The notes below the pieces were generated by a model. It saw nothing but the letters and a program-made list of their open reading frames with translations, had not been told where the DNA came from and made no database searches. DNA of 33,017 nucleotides from Minisyncoccota bacterium. GTDB lineage: Bacteria > Patescibacteriota > Minisyncoccia > Minisyncoccales > Minisyncoccaceae. Of the stretch, positions 15,545 through 24,173 are shown one piece after another; position 1 is the stretch's first letter; the number at the start of each line of letters is the position of its first letter. The stretch spans positions 1 to 33,017 of the forward strand of contig JAQUOQ010000002.1 in the NCBI GenBank assembly GCA_028717005.1, read 5' to 3'. The position numbers and the translations under genes were made by a program.

Positions 15545-16425
15545 TGGATTTTAAAATCCAAAAAATATCAATCGGTGAAGAGCTCTTTCCCATCGCGCTA
15601 AAACAAATTAAAAATCCGCCGCAAGAATTATATTATGCGGGCAAACTGCTTACCGAAGAAAACTGCATTGCCGTTGTGGGCGCGAGGAGTTGCTCAAAAT
15701 ACGGCGAAGAGGCTTGCCTTAAGATAGGGACCGAATTAGCGGAAAACGGAATAACCATTGTTTCCGGATTAGCCCGGGGCATAGATTCTTTCGCCCATTC
15801 CGCTGCCACAAAAGCGGACAAACGAACCATTGCGGTTTTAGGCACATCGCTCGACGAAAAAAATTTTTATCCCAAAGAAAATTTAATCCTGGCGAAAAAC
15901 ATTATAAATAACAATGGCTTATTATTGTCTGAACACCCGCCCGGAGTAAAAACGCGGCCATATGATTTTTCTTTAAGAAACCGGCTGATTGCCGGCCTGT
16001 CGTTGGGGGTTGTAGTTGTTGAAGCGAAAGAAAAATCCGGCTCCCTCATTACGGCCGAATACGGCCGGGAGCAGGGTAAAAAAATATTCGCGGTGCCCGG
16101 AAGCATATTTTCTAAGAATTCTCTCGGCTGCCACAAGCTCATAAAAAACGGCGCCATTCTTGCGGAAAACGCCGACGATATTTTAAAATCAGTGTTGCCC
16201 AATTATTTGCCTTTAAATTATAAAAGTGGTAAAGAAGTTAAAGGAGATACGCCGGAAGAAGAAATTATATTGTCGGCATTAAAAGAAGAAGCGCTGCATA
16301 TCGAAGACATTATTAGGAAATCCAATATGCCGGCGGGCGAAGCAATGGCTCTGATATCTCTTTTAGAAATTAAAAACAAAATAATCGATTTGGGCGAGAA
16401 TATGTATTGCCTGAACAGAAAATAG
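15544..16425 (+). CDS. dprA: DNA processing protein DprA
   Basis: 293 aa; AVVGARSCSKYGEEA, IVSGLARGIDSFAHSAA, LLSEHPPGVKTRPYDFSLRNRLIAGLSLGVVVVEAKEKSGSLITA; C-terminal winged-helix-like region. Confidence 0.96.
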   Translation: MDFKIQKISIGEELFPIALKQIKNPPQELYYAGKLLTEENCIAVVGARSCSKYGEEACLKIGTELAENGITIVSGLARGIDSFAHSAATKADKRTIAVLGTSLDEKNFYPKENLILAKNIINNNGLLLSEHPPGVKTRPYDFSLRNRLIAGLSLGVVVVEAKEKSGSLITAEYGREQGKKIFAVPGSIFSKNSLGCHKLIKNGAILAENADDILKSVLPNYLPLNYKSGKEVKGDTPEEEIILSALKEEALHIEDIIRKSNMPAGEAMALISLLEIKNKIIDLGENMYCLNRK

Positions 16426-16426
16426 A

Positions 16427-18457
16427 ATGGATTTAATAATAGTAGAAAGCCCCACCAAAGCGAAAACCTTAAAAAACTTTTTAGGCGCTAATTACAGCGT
16501 CCAGTCTTCATATGGGCATATCCGCGATCTGCCAAAAAGCGAGCTTGGGATAGACCCGGAAGATAATTTTAAAATCAAATACGTTATTCCGACAAAAGCG
16601 AGAAAAAATGTAACTTTACTGAAAAAAGAAGTAGCAAAATCAGATTTTATTTATCTCGCAACAGACCCAGACCGGGAAGGAGAAGCTATTTCCTGGCATT
16701 TGGTTGAAGCCCTTGGTTTAAACAAAAAACGCAATTACAAAAGAATTGCTTTTCATGAAATCACAAAACACGCGATAGAAGACGCTTTGCGGAAACCAAT
16801 GGAAATAAACGAGAATCTGGTGAACGCCCAGCAGGCGCGCCGGGCCCTGGACCGGATAGTGGGCTATAAACTCTCGCCCTTTTTGTGGAAAAAAGTCGCC
16901 AAAAACCTTTCTGCCGGAAGGGTGCAATCAGTCGCCGTACGCCTGATAGTTGAAAGGGAAAACGAAATAAAAAACTTTAAGCCCGAAGAATATTGGACAA
17001 TCACCGCCCTCTTGCAAAAACAGGATTCCGAAAAACGCCAATTTGAGGCAGTTTTGTCTAAAATAAACGGCACGCAGGTCCCTAAACTGGGAATAAAATC
17101 CAAAAAAGAAGCGGATGATATCCTTAAAAAACTGGATAACGCGGATTATTCCGTCAGCAGTTTAGAGAAAAAAGAAACAGCAAGGAATCCCCTGCCCCCT
17201 TTTACAACGTCAACAATGGAACAGGACGCGTCAAAAAAAATGCGCTTTCCGGCCAAGATGACAATGCGCGTGGCGCAGGAACTGTATGAAAAAGGTTTTA
17301 TTACTTACCATCGCACCGACTCGCTCAATCTTTCCGCCCAGTCTTTGGCAGCGGCAAAAAGTTTCATCGAAAAAGAATTCGGAAAAAATTACAGCCTTGA
17401 AGCACCAAGGAAATTTAAAGCCAAAGGGCGCGCCCAGGAAGCCCATGAGGCGATAAGGCCTACCGCGGTTGAAAATAAGCCGGAACTTTTAAAATTGGAC
17501 GACCGGCAGGCAAAACTTTACAAGCTTATCTGGAACAGATTTGTGGCCTCCCAAATGAAGCCGGCGATATTCGATTCCATAAAGGCGGAAATAGAAACGA
17601 GCTCCGGGCACACTTTCCAGGCCAATGGATCAACTTTAAAATTTGACGGGTTCTTAAAAGTTTACCCGATGAAATATGAAGAAAAAGAATTGCCCGGCTT
17701 AACCGAAAAAGAAAAACTTGACCTTATAAAAATCACCCCGGACGAACACTTTACCCAGCCTCCGGCAAGATATACCGAAGCAAATCTCATTAAAGAACTG
17801 GAAGCTAATGAAATCGGCCGTCCGTCCACCTACGCGCCGATTATTTCCACAATCCAGGACAGAAACTATGTCCAGAAAAATACGGACAAAAGGTTCGAAC
17901 CGACCGAAGTGGGAATAATGGTGGATGAAATTATGGTAAGCCATTTTCCGGAAATAGTGGACATAAAATTCACGGCTAATATGGAAAAAGGCCTGGACAA
18001 AGTAGCCCAAGGCAAGGAAGTGTGGACAACTCTTCTCCAAAAATTTTACAAGCCGTTTGAGTTCAACCTGGAACAAAAATATACCGAGGTGAAAAAAGCA
18101 TCAATGATCCAGGAAACGACGGACAAAATCTGCCCGAAGTGCGGCAAGCCTTTGGCGGTAAAATTCGGCAGGTTCGGGAAATTCCTCGCCTGCTCGGGCT
18201 TTCCGGATTGCCGGCACACAGAACCGATGGAAAACAACAAAGCAAAAACCGGGTTGAAATGCTTTAAGTGCGAACAGGGAGACATAATTGCCAAACGGAC
18301 GAAAAAAGGGAAAACTTTTTACGGCTGCTCCAATTGGCCGACCTGCGATTTCGCTTTGTGGGACAAGCCCACCGGAGAAAAGTGCGGCAAATGCGGCGAA
18401 CCGATGGTGGAAAAAAAGAACGGAACAAAATGTTCTAATAAAAACTGCGGAAAATAA
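16427..18457 (+). CDS. topA: DNA topoisomerase I (type IA)
   Basis: 676 aa; LIIVESPTKAKTLKNFLG, YLATDPDREGEAISWHL, YEKGFITYHRTDSLNLS (catalytic Tyr), three C-terminal 4-Cys zinc ribbons. Confidence 0.98.
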   Translation: MDLIIVESPTKAKTLKNFLGANYSVQSSYGHIRDLPKSELGIDPEDNFKIKYVIPTKARKNVTLLKKEVAKSDFIYLATDPDREGEAISWHLVEALGLNKKRNYKRIAFHEITKHAIEDALRKPMEINENLVNAQQARRALDRIVGYKLSPFLWKKVAKNLSAGRVQSVAVRLIVERENEIKNFKPEEYWTITALLQKQDSEKRQFEAVLSKINGTQVPKLGIKSKKEADDILKKLDNADYSVSSLEKKETARNPLPPFTTSTMEQDASKKMRFPAKMTMRVAQELYEKGFITYHRTDSLNLSAQSLAAAKSFIEKEFGKNYSLEAPRKFKAKGRAQEAHEAIRPTAVENKPELLKLDDRQAKLYKLIWNRFVASQMKPAIFDSIKAEIETSSGHTFQANGSTLKFDGFLKVYPMKYEEKELPGLTEKEKLDLIKITPDEHFTQPPARYTEANLIKELEANEIGRPSTYAPIISTIQDRNYVQKNTDKRFEPTEVGIMVDEIMVSHFPEIVDIKFTANMEKGLDKVAQGKEVWTTLLQKFYKPFEFNLEQKYTEVKKASMIQETTDKICPKCGKPLAVKFGRFGKFLACSGFPDCRHTEPMENNKAKTGLKCFKCEQGDIIAKRTKKGKTFYGCSNWPTCDFALWDKPTGEKCGKCGEPMVEKKNGTKCSNKNCGK

Positions 18458-18464
18458 CCAGCTT

Positions 18465-18483
18465 TCATCCGCCAGCCGGCAGA
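18465..18483. repeat. Degraded relative of the CATCCGCCAGCTGGCGGATG palindrome
   Basis: TCATCCGCCAGCCGGCAGA against TCATCCGCCAGCTGGCGGA at 1120-1138: 17 of 19 bases match. Confidence 0.5.
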
Positions 18484-18545
18484 CTATGGCGAGACAATGC
18501 AATAAATTAAAATCCATAATAATAATTAAAATAAATAATTAATAT

Positions 18546-18791
18546 ATGGCGGAAGAAAACAAAAAAGAAGAATTTAAAGTCTCTGGCGACGAAATTTTAA
18601 AAAAAGTTAAAGAGATTATAAAGGAAGGCAACGCGCGAAGGATTATTATAAAGGACGAAAAGGGAGAAGTTATTATGGAAATCCCTTTGACTTTCGCGGT
18701 AGTCGGCACTGTTTTCGCGCCCGTGCTTGCGGCTGTCGGAGCGCTGGCAGCATTAATTGCCGATTTTACGATCGTGGTTGAAAAAAAATAG
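18546..18791 (+). CDS. DUF4342 family protein
   Basis: 81 aa; EEFKVSGDEILKKVKEIIKEGNARRIIIKDEKGEVIMEIPLTFAVVGTVFAPVLAAVGALAALIADFTIVVEK. Confidence 0.88.
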   Translation: MAEENKKEEFKVSGDEILKKVKEIIKEGNARRIIIKDEKGEVIMEIPLTFAVVGTVFAPVLAAVGALAALIADFTIVVEKK

Positions 18792-18806
18792 TTTTTTATT
18801 TAATTA

Positions 18807-18838
18807 GAAAAGGGGCTCTTTTAGAGAGCCTCTTTTTC
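18807..18838. terminator. Bidirectional intrinsic terminator between convergent DUF4342 gene and parB
   Basis: AAAAGGGGCTCTTTTAGAGAGCCTCTTTTT; GGCTCT/AGAGCC stem with A and T runs on both sides. Confidence 0.7.
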
Positions 18839-18854
18839 TTGTAAAAAATAAAAA

Positions 18855-19748
18855 TCAGCCTTTATGGATTATTTTTTTAAGCCAGTTTTTTAGCGCTTCT
18901 TCATTGGCAAATTCCGCAGTGAAATAAATTTTCCCTCTTTTTCTGTCTATTTTAATTTGGTCGTATCCTAAAACTTCTTTTATCCTTTTTTCCAAAAAGT
19001 CCTTATTTTGCACCGCCAATACAGGCGATTTTGTTTTCGAAATTAGCCTATTTTCTCTCGCTGCTTTTTCGGTATCGCGCACCGTATAGCTGTTTTCCAA
19101 AATTTCTTCAAAAACTTTTTTCCGTAAGCCGTCCTCCTTTACCGCCAAAAGCGCTCGGGCGTGGCCCTCGCTGATTTTTTCCGACTTAAGTGCGTCTCTC
19201 ATTTCTTTAGGCAAGGAAAGCATTCTTAAACTATTGGCCACGGTTTCCCTGCTTACGCCCGCCACCTGGGCGATTTCTTTTTCCAAAAGCCCGAATTCGG
19301 CCCGCAGCTGGTCAAAGGCTTCGGCTTTGTCAATCGCGTTCAAATTTTTTCTCTGCACGTTTTCAATTAAAGCGATTTCCAATTTCTCGCGGCTGGACGG
19401 ATTTTTAATTATAACCGGTATCTGTTTTAAGCCAACTTTTTTGGACGCGCGCCATCTCCTCTCCCCCGCTACAATCTGATAATCAGTGGCTATTCCGCCC
19501 TGAGCGGTTTTCTTTTCAATTTTTGTAACGATAATCGGCTGAAGCAGCCCGTATTTCTTGATTGACTCGGCCAAAGAGTTTAACGCCTCCTCGTCAAAGT
19601 CTTTCCTTGGCTGATAGGGATTCGGCTTTATTTTTTCGGTTTCAATCCAAAAGATATAATCTTTTGTGGAAGATTCCTGCACTGCCGGCTGCGTTTGCCT
19701 ACTTGCTTCTTTTTTTGGTATTAAAGACTCTAACCCTTTTCCGATCAT
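18855..19748 (-). CDS. parB: Chromosome partitioning protein ParB
   Basis: 297 aa; IKPNPYQPRKDFDEEALNSLAESIKKYGLLQPIIV, GERRWRASKKVGL, IENVQRKNLNAIDKAEAF, HTH KEIAQVAGVSRETVANSLRML. Confidence 0.97.
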   Translation of the reverse strand: MIGKGLESLIPKKEASRQTQPAVQESSTKDYIFWIETEKIKPNPYQPRKDFDEEALNSLAESIKKYGLLQPIIVTKIEKKTAQGGIATDYQIVAGERRWRASKKVGLKQIPVIIKNPSSREKLEIALIENVQRKNLNAIDKAEAFDQLRAEFGLLEKEIAQVAGVSRETVANSLRMLSLPKEMRDALKSEKISEGHARALLAVKEDGLRKKVFEEILENSYTVRDTEKAARENRLISKTKSPVLAVQNKDFLEKRIKEVLGYDQIKIDRKRGKIYFTAEFANEEALKNWLKKIIHKG

Positions 19749-19769
19749 AGTTTTTCTTTATTTAAATTA

Positions 19770-20573
19770 TTACGCATCTTTTTTCGCCGATGCTTTCAAA
19801 TTATTTTCTCCTTTGCTGTTATAAATTATCTCCCGCGCCAGTTCCCGGAAAGCATGAACCGCCCGGGAATTGGGAGAGTGCCTTAAAATAGTACGGCCGT
19901 AAATCGGAGATTCAGACAAAGAAACCGTCCGCGGTATAACCGTGTCAAAAACATAACCGGGAAAAGTCCGCCGCAAATCTTTTGCTATTTTTTGGGAAAC
20001 TTTATTTTTGCGCACATACATTGTCAGAAGCGCTCCCAAAATTTTTATATTTCTCTCAAGATTTTCGTTAATCAATTTAATGTTGGAAATCAGCTGCCCC
20101 AATCCTTCCATTGCCAGATATTCTGATTGGACCGGAATTAAAACTTCATCAGCCGCGACTAAAGCGTTTAAGGTTAGAATGCCCAAGCTCGGCGGACAAT
20201 CAATCAAAACAAAATCATAATCATCTTTAACCATATCAATCACTTCTTTCAGTTTAAATTCGCGGTACTGCATATTAACAAGCTCAATGTTTGCTCCGGC
20301 AAGATTGTGCGATGTGGGCATTATATCAAACGCTAAAAACTGCGTCCGCTTTATTATTTCGCGCGGAGATATTTGCCCCAATAAAGCTTCGTAAAGCGAA
20401 GCTCCTAGTTCGCGGGGGTTTATTCCCAAAGAAAAAGTGGCGTTTGCCTGCGGATCGGTGTCAACAAGCAAAACTTTTTTCCCGAATGCGGTTAAAAAAA
20501 CAGGCAAATTAACTGCCACCGCGGTTTTTCCCACTCCCCCTTTTTGATTGGCGATTGCAATAACTCTGCTCAT
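19770..20573 (-). CDS. parA: Chromosome partitioning ATPase ParA
   Basis: 267 aa; IAIANQKGGVGKTAVAVNL (deviant Walker A), VLLVDTDPQANATFSLG, DFVLIDCPPSLGILTLNALVAAD. Confidence 0.97.
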   Translation of the reverse strand: MSRVIAIANQKGGVGKTAVAVNLPVFLTAFGKKVLLVDTDPQANATFSLGINPRELGASLYEALLGQISPREIIKRTQFLAFDIMPTSHNLAGANIELVNMQYREFKLKEVIDMVKDDYDFVLIDCPPSLGILTLNALVAADEVLIPVQSEYLAMEGLGQLISNIKLINENLERNIKILGALLTMYVRKNKVSQKIAKDLRRTFPGYVFDTVIPRTVSLSESPIYGRTILRHSPNSRAVHAFRELAREIIYNSKGENNLKASAKKDA

Positions 20574-20580
20574 TAAAGCA

Positions 20581-20609
20581 ATTTTACCACAGGGGTTTAA
20601 AATTTACAA
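20581..20609 (-). promoter_or_regulatory. Putative parA promoter, apparently leaderless
   Basis: Minus strand TTGTAA (20609-20604), 17 bp, extended -10 TGGTAAAAT, then 7 nt to the ATG at 20573. Confidence 0.55.
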
Positions 20610-20631
20610 ACAAGCAATTTTATGCTAATAG
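20603..20631 (+). promoter_or_regulatory. Putative tRNA-Leu(CAA) promoter, -35 overlapping the divergent parA -35
   Basis: TTTACA (20603-20608), 17 bp, TAATAG (20626-20631), 16 nt before the tRNA 5' end. Confidence 0.5.
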
Positions 20632-20647
20632 AATAATGTATCTAAGG

Positions 20648-20731
20648 GCCGAAGTGGCGGAACTGGCAGACGCGTAGCACTCAAAATGCTATGGGAGCAA
20701 TCCCGTGAGAGTTCAAGTCTCTCCTTCGGCA
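20648..20731 (+). tRNA. tRNA-Leu(CAA)
   Basis: GCCGAAGTGGCGGAACTGGCAGACGCG...TAGCACTCAAAATGCTA...GTTCAAGTCTCTCCTTCGGCA; anticodon loop CTCAAAA; CCA not encoded (followed by CCT). Confidence 0.95.
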
Positions 20732-20734
20732 CCT

Positions 20735-20773
20735 CAAAACAAAAGAAGGCATATTATGCCTTTTTTTGTTTTG
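20735..20773 (+). terminator. Intrinsic terminator after tRNA-Leu(CAA)
   Basis: CAAAACAAAAGAAGGCATATTATGCCTTTTTTTGTTTTG: long, nearly perfect hairpin with T run. Confidence 0.85.
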
Positions 20774-20789
20774 AATGGGTTGTTTGAGT

Positions 20790-20875
20790 AGAGACTTGAA
20801 GCCGCAGGGCTGACGAGCCCGAGGCCGTACTCGAAGGTAATTCCAACAGGAATTAACCTGAGAGCAAGTCTCTCC
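20790..20875 (+). other. Structured region bounded by inverted tRNA-Leu 3'-end fragments (possible tRNA-Leu remnant or small RNA)
   Basis: AGAGACTTG...CAAGTCTCT outer arms; inner hairpins GGGCT/AGCCC and GGTAATTCC aaca GGAATTAACC. Confidence 0.4.
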
Positions 20876-20883
20876 CCTTAAAG

Positions 20884-20903
20884 GCGGAGCAACTCTAGTT
20901 CAG
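20884..20903. repeat. 20-bp repeat GCGGAGCAACTCTAGTTCAG, copy 1
   Basis: Identical to 32763-32782. Confidence 0.85.
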
Positions 20904-21033
20904 GGCACATCAAATAATATCAAGTCTCTCCTTTGTTCTAAGCTAAAGAGTATTCTCTCCTTGTTGATCGTGTATTTTTATGATAAACAATAAATACGTG
21001 CCTTGGCCTACGGAGCCTCGGCAGGATAGTTAA

Positions 21034-21120
21034 GCCGAAGTGGCGGAATTGGCAGACGCGTAGCGTTCAGGGCGCTATAGGAGCAATCCTGTGTGGGTTC
21101 AACTCCCACCTTCGGCACCA
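21034..21120 (+). tRNA. tRNA-Leu(CAG)
   Basis: GCCGAAGTGGCGGAATTGGCAGACGCG...TAGCGTTCAGGGCGCTA...GTTCAACTCCCACCTTCGGCACCA; anticodon loop TTCAGGG; encoded CCA. Confidence 0.95.
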
Positions 21121-21159
21121 CTTCGCTCCGACTTGTCGGAGCTATGCGGTACACGCACG
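21118..21159 (+). repeat. tRNA-flank hairpin repeat unit (copy L)
   Basis: CCACTTCGCTCCGACTTGTCGGAGCTATGCGGTACACGCACG; GCTCCGAC/GTCGGAGC 8-bp stem; aligns with units at 32588 and 32626. Confidence 0.65.
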
Positions 21160-21163
21160 AATC

Positions 21164-21190
21164 AAAAAGAGGGGCTTATCCCCTCTTTTT
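21164..21190. terminator. Shared bidirectional terminator between tRNA-Leu(CAG) and the GlmU-like gene
   Basis: AAAAAGAGGGGCTTATCCCCTCTTTTT; GAGGGG/CCCCTC stem flanked by A and T runs. Confidence 0.85.
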
Positions 21191-22367
21191 ATTCTATATC
21201 TTCTTCTACTTTTTGGCCCGGCAGGGTCGCCTTATTAGGCCAAATTTTCCGTCCAGGCAAAATTATTGTGCCAATTCCGGTTTTCACGCCATCGCCTATT
21301 ATAGTTCCGAATTTTTTTAAGCCGGTATCTATTAGGGCTCCTTTAATTTTTGTTTTGACCGTATCATTGTCGTTCCGCAAATTGGCTACTATGGTCCCAG
21401 CCCCAAAATTGCAATTAGAGCCGACAATAGAATCTCCAACAAACGATAAATGGCTAAAATTTGTATTGTCGCCGATAATGCAGTTTTTAATTTCTACCGC
21501 CTGACCGATTCTACAATTATTTCCTATTGACGTACAGCCTCTTATAAAGCAGTTTGGACCGATAAAACAGTCCCTTCCGATATAGACCGGCCCCTCGATA
21601 TAAGCCCCGCTTTTAATAATCGTATTTTCTCCAACGATTATATCCCCTTTTACGGAAACATTAGCCTCAATTTTTCCCTTATTTTCTTTATCTATTCTCT
21701 TGAATAAATATTCCATAACAAGAAAAATGTCCCAAGGATAGGAGGCCGGAAACCAAAATTCAGCGACAGAATAATAAAGCTTATTTTCTTTCAAAAATTG
21801 CTTGATGTAATCCGTAAACTCATACTCTCCGCGGGAAGATTTTTTTATCTCGTAATTAAAAATTGTTTTGGGCAAAAAATACAAACCGGTGTTAATGAAA
21901 TTGGACTGTGGATTCTCCGGTTTTTCCACTATTTCGCTTACCCTGTTTTCTTCCACGGAAACAACGCCGAATCGGGAAGCATTAGGATGCTCTTTAACCA
22001 TAAGGCACGGGAACTGTTTTAATGTTTTTTTGATATCTTCCCGGTAATAAATATCATCTCCGTTAAGGAGTAAAAATTTATCATCAATATGCTCTAACGC
22101 TAGTTTGGCCGCGGTTCCAGTTCCATTAATGCTTGAATCAACAAGATAGCTTATTTTCATTCCCTTATAGTCCTCGCCTATAAGGTTTTTTATTTTTTCT
22201 CCCAAATGGCCGACGATTATTATTACCCCGTCTACAAGACCAGCAAGTTCGTCCAAATTATATTCCAGGATAGATTTTCCAAAAACCGAAAATATCGGCT
22301 TCGGCCGCGTTATGGAAATCGGCTGGAATCTTACTCCGCTTCCGGCTGCTAAAATTACGGCTTTCAT
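21189..22367 (-). CDS. Bifunctional sugar-1-phosphate nucleotidylyltransferase / left-handed beta-helix acyltransferase (GlmU-like)
   Basis: 392 aa; MKAVILAAGSGVRFQPISITRPKPIFSVFGKSILEY; C-terminal hexapeptide repeats (VGENTIIKSGAYIEGPVYIGRDCFIGPNCFIRGCTSIGNNCRIG). Confidence 0.85.
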   Translation of the reverse strand: MKAVILAAGSGVRFQPISITRPKPIFSVFGKSILEYNLDELAGLVDGVIIIVGHLGEKIKNLIGEDYKGMKISYLVDSSINGTGTAAKLALEHIDDKFLLLNGDDIYYREDIKKTLKQFPCLMVKEHPNASRFGVVSVEENRVSEIVEKPENPQSNFINTGLYFLPKTIFNYEIKKSSRGEYEFTDYIKQFLKENKLYYSVAEFWFPASYPWDIFLVMEYLFKRIDKENKGKIEANVSVKGDIIVGENTIIKSGAYIEGPVYIGRDCFIGPNCFIRGCTSIGNNCRIGQAVEIKNCIIGDNTNFSHLSFVGDSIVGSNCNFGAGTIVANLRNDNDTVKTKIKGALIDTGLKKFGTIIGDGVKTGIGTIILPGRKIWPNKATLPGQKVEEDIE

Positions 22368-22368
22368 C

Positions 22369-23337
22369 TTAAATTAAATCCAAAATTATTTTTGCTAATT
22401 TGTGCTGGCTATGGGATACGCTGCCCACTTCTTGCAAAAGGTCGGCCCCAATGAATTTTTTGCTGTCCAGCCCTTCGGGAATTGAAACAACCTGCGCCAA
22501 TTCCGGATGCGATTCTTTATATTCCGACAGTCTTTCTTTATCCGGAACCTCTTTATTATAAATAATGTAATCGAGGCTTCCGCCAATATATCTTTCTATC
22601 TCATCGCAAAAATCCCTGACGTTATAATTGTTCGATTCTCCCCTTTTTGTCATTAAATTGCAAATAAATATTTTTTTCGCTTTGCTTGCGTTTATCGCTT
22701 CACTGATTCCGTTAATAAGCAGTGTTTGCAAAAGCGAAGAATACAAGTCGCCGGGGCCAATTACTATTAAATCAGCTTCTTTGATGTTCCTTACAGTAAC
22801 GGGACAGGCTTTCGCCTCGGGCACCAAAAAAATCTTTTTTATCCTTAGATCGCTGTCATGTTTAGGGATATTGATGTTTGTTTCCCCTTTTATCTCTTCG
22901 CCGTTTTCCAGTATGGCATGCAAATGCGAATCGGTAATAGTGGCTGGCAGAATTCTGTGCCTATCCGCCAAAAAGCTGTTGATTTTCTCAAAAAAATCAC
23001 GATAATTGCCGCAGGAAAGATACAGGCCGGAAAGCATGATATTGGCCAAAGAATGGCGATCAAGCTCCCCTCCCTCAAAACGATAATTTAAATAATTTTT
23101 TATATCCTTCGGAAAATCAACTAGTTCAATGAAAGCTCTCCTGATATCCCCGAACGAAATTGTATGGTAATCGTTCCTTAGTTTCCCGCTTGATCCGCCG
23201 GAATCGAGAACTGCCGAAATAACAGCAAGATGATGCGGCGTTTTCTTTAGTTCCGAAAGCACGGCTCTAGGCATCGCACTGCCTCCGCCGATACAGACTA
23301 TCTTTTTTTGCGGCTTTAGTAATGGGCTTCCAAACAT
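22369..23337 (-). CDS. yvcK: YvcK/GlmR (CofD-like) family protein
   Basis: 322 aa; KKIVCIGGGSAMPRAVLSELKK, SAVLDSGGSSGKLRNDY, FGDIRRAFIEL, ADLIVIGPGDLYSSLLQTLLINGI. Confidence 0.9.
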   Translation of the reverse strand: MFGSPLLKPQKKIVCIGGGSAMPRAVLSELKKTPHHLAVISAVLDSGGSSGKLRNDYHTISFGDIRRAFIELVDFPKDIKNYLNYRFEGGELDRHSLANIMLSGLYLSCGNYRDFFEKINSFLADRHRILPATITDSHLHAILENGEEIKGETNINIPKHDSDLRIKKIFLVPEAKACPVTVRNIKEADLIVIGPGDLYSSLLQTLLINGISEAINASKAKKIFICNLMTKRGESNNYNVRDFCDEIERYIGGSLDYIIYNKEVPDKERLSEYKESHPELAQVVSIPEGLDSKKFIGADLLQEVGSVSHSQHKLAKIILDLI

Positions 23338-24161
23338 TTTTCTATTTCAATATTTTTTCCGATTAGTTCCCGGGCGCTTTCTTCAAAAACCGGCCTTTCT
23401 TTTTTATAAAATATTCCCAGTGGAATTTTCCCGCTCTCGCTGTAATTCCATTCCCTTGCTAATTTTAATGTTTCTTCTTCAGATTCGATTGCTTTGTTTT
23501 CCGCTTCATATATTCTTTCGTTATAAAATTGGATTGGATTAAAAAAGGAAACGCATGGCTGGAGTATTTCAATAAAAGCAAACCCATTATGCTTGTCCGC
23601 TTCCAGAAAAACATTTGCCATGTGCTCCATTTTTGCGGAATAGCTGCGGGCGATAAAAGAAGCATTGCTCGCGACCATCAGCTCCAAGGGGCTAAACGGC
23701 TCCTCTATCGTCCCCTGCGGAGTTGACCGGCCCTTCATTCCTTTTGGCGATACGGCCGTAAATTGGCCCGTAGTTAAGGCGAAAAGCCTGTTGTTGTGCA
23801 TAATTACTTTAATATTGGAATTCCTCTTAGCAGCATGTATAAGATGGTCCAATCCTTCGTTAAGCGATCCGCCGTCGCCGGTAAAAACAAAAACTTTAAG
23901 GTTTGGATTCGCCAGCTTAACTCCTTCGGCCGTGGTAACCGGCCGGCCATGCAATCCGATAAAACTGTTCAAGTTGAGATAATCGGCTATTTTTGAATTA
24001 CAGCCAATGTCCCCCACGACAACTATATCTTCGCGCTTCGTCCCCTGGCTGATCATTTTTTCGATAGCCTGCTTAAAGGCAGCCAATATGCCAAAGTTGC
24101 CGCAACCCGGACACCAGGTATTCGGGCATTGGGTGATAAGATTTGTTTTTTGCAATTCCAT
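23316..24161 (-). CDS. korB: 2-oxoacid:ferredoxin oxidoreductase, beta subunit (TPP-binding)
   Basis: 281 aa; CPNTWCPGCGNFGILAAFKQAI, VVGDIGCNSKIADYLNLNSFIGLHGRPVTTAEGVKLANP, FTGDGGSLNEGLDHLIHA. Confidence 0.92.
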   Translation of the reverse strand: MELQKTNLITQCPNTWCPGCGNFGILAAFKQAIEKMISQGTKREDIVVVGDIGCNSKIADYLNLNSFIGLHGRPVTTAEGVKLANPNLKVFVFTGDGGSLNEGLDHLIHAAKRNSNIKVIMHNNRLFALTTGQFTAVSPKGMKGRSTPQGTIEEPFSPLELMVASNASFIARSYSAKMEHMANVFLEADKHNGFAFIEILQPCVSFFNPIQFYNERIYEAENKAIESEEETLKLAREWNYSESGKIPLGIFYKKERPVFEESARELIGKNIEIEKCLEAHY

Positions 24162-24173
24162 AGTTTTAAAATT

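Noticed and set aside
16718-18517. Several antisense ORFs across topA (e.g. 17699..18076, 18101..18517), and similar shadows across hisS, ftsA, leuS and korA
   Set aside because: Fully opposite to strongly supported genes and show no recognisable family motifs.
20782-20931. tmRNA or a third functional tRNA-Leu between the two Leu tRNAs
   Set aside because: No complete cloverleaf, and no tmRNA tag reading frame or tRNA-Ala-like acceptor recognised; kept only as a structured region.
21091-21504. Plus-strand ORFs starting inside tRNA-Leu(CAG) (21091..21504, 21093..21320)
   Set aside because: Start within the tRNA, cross the terminator and run antisense to the GlmU-like gene.
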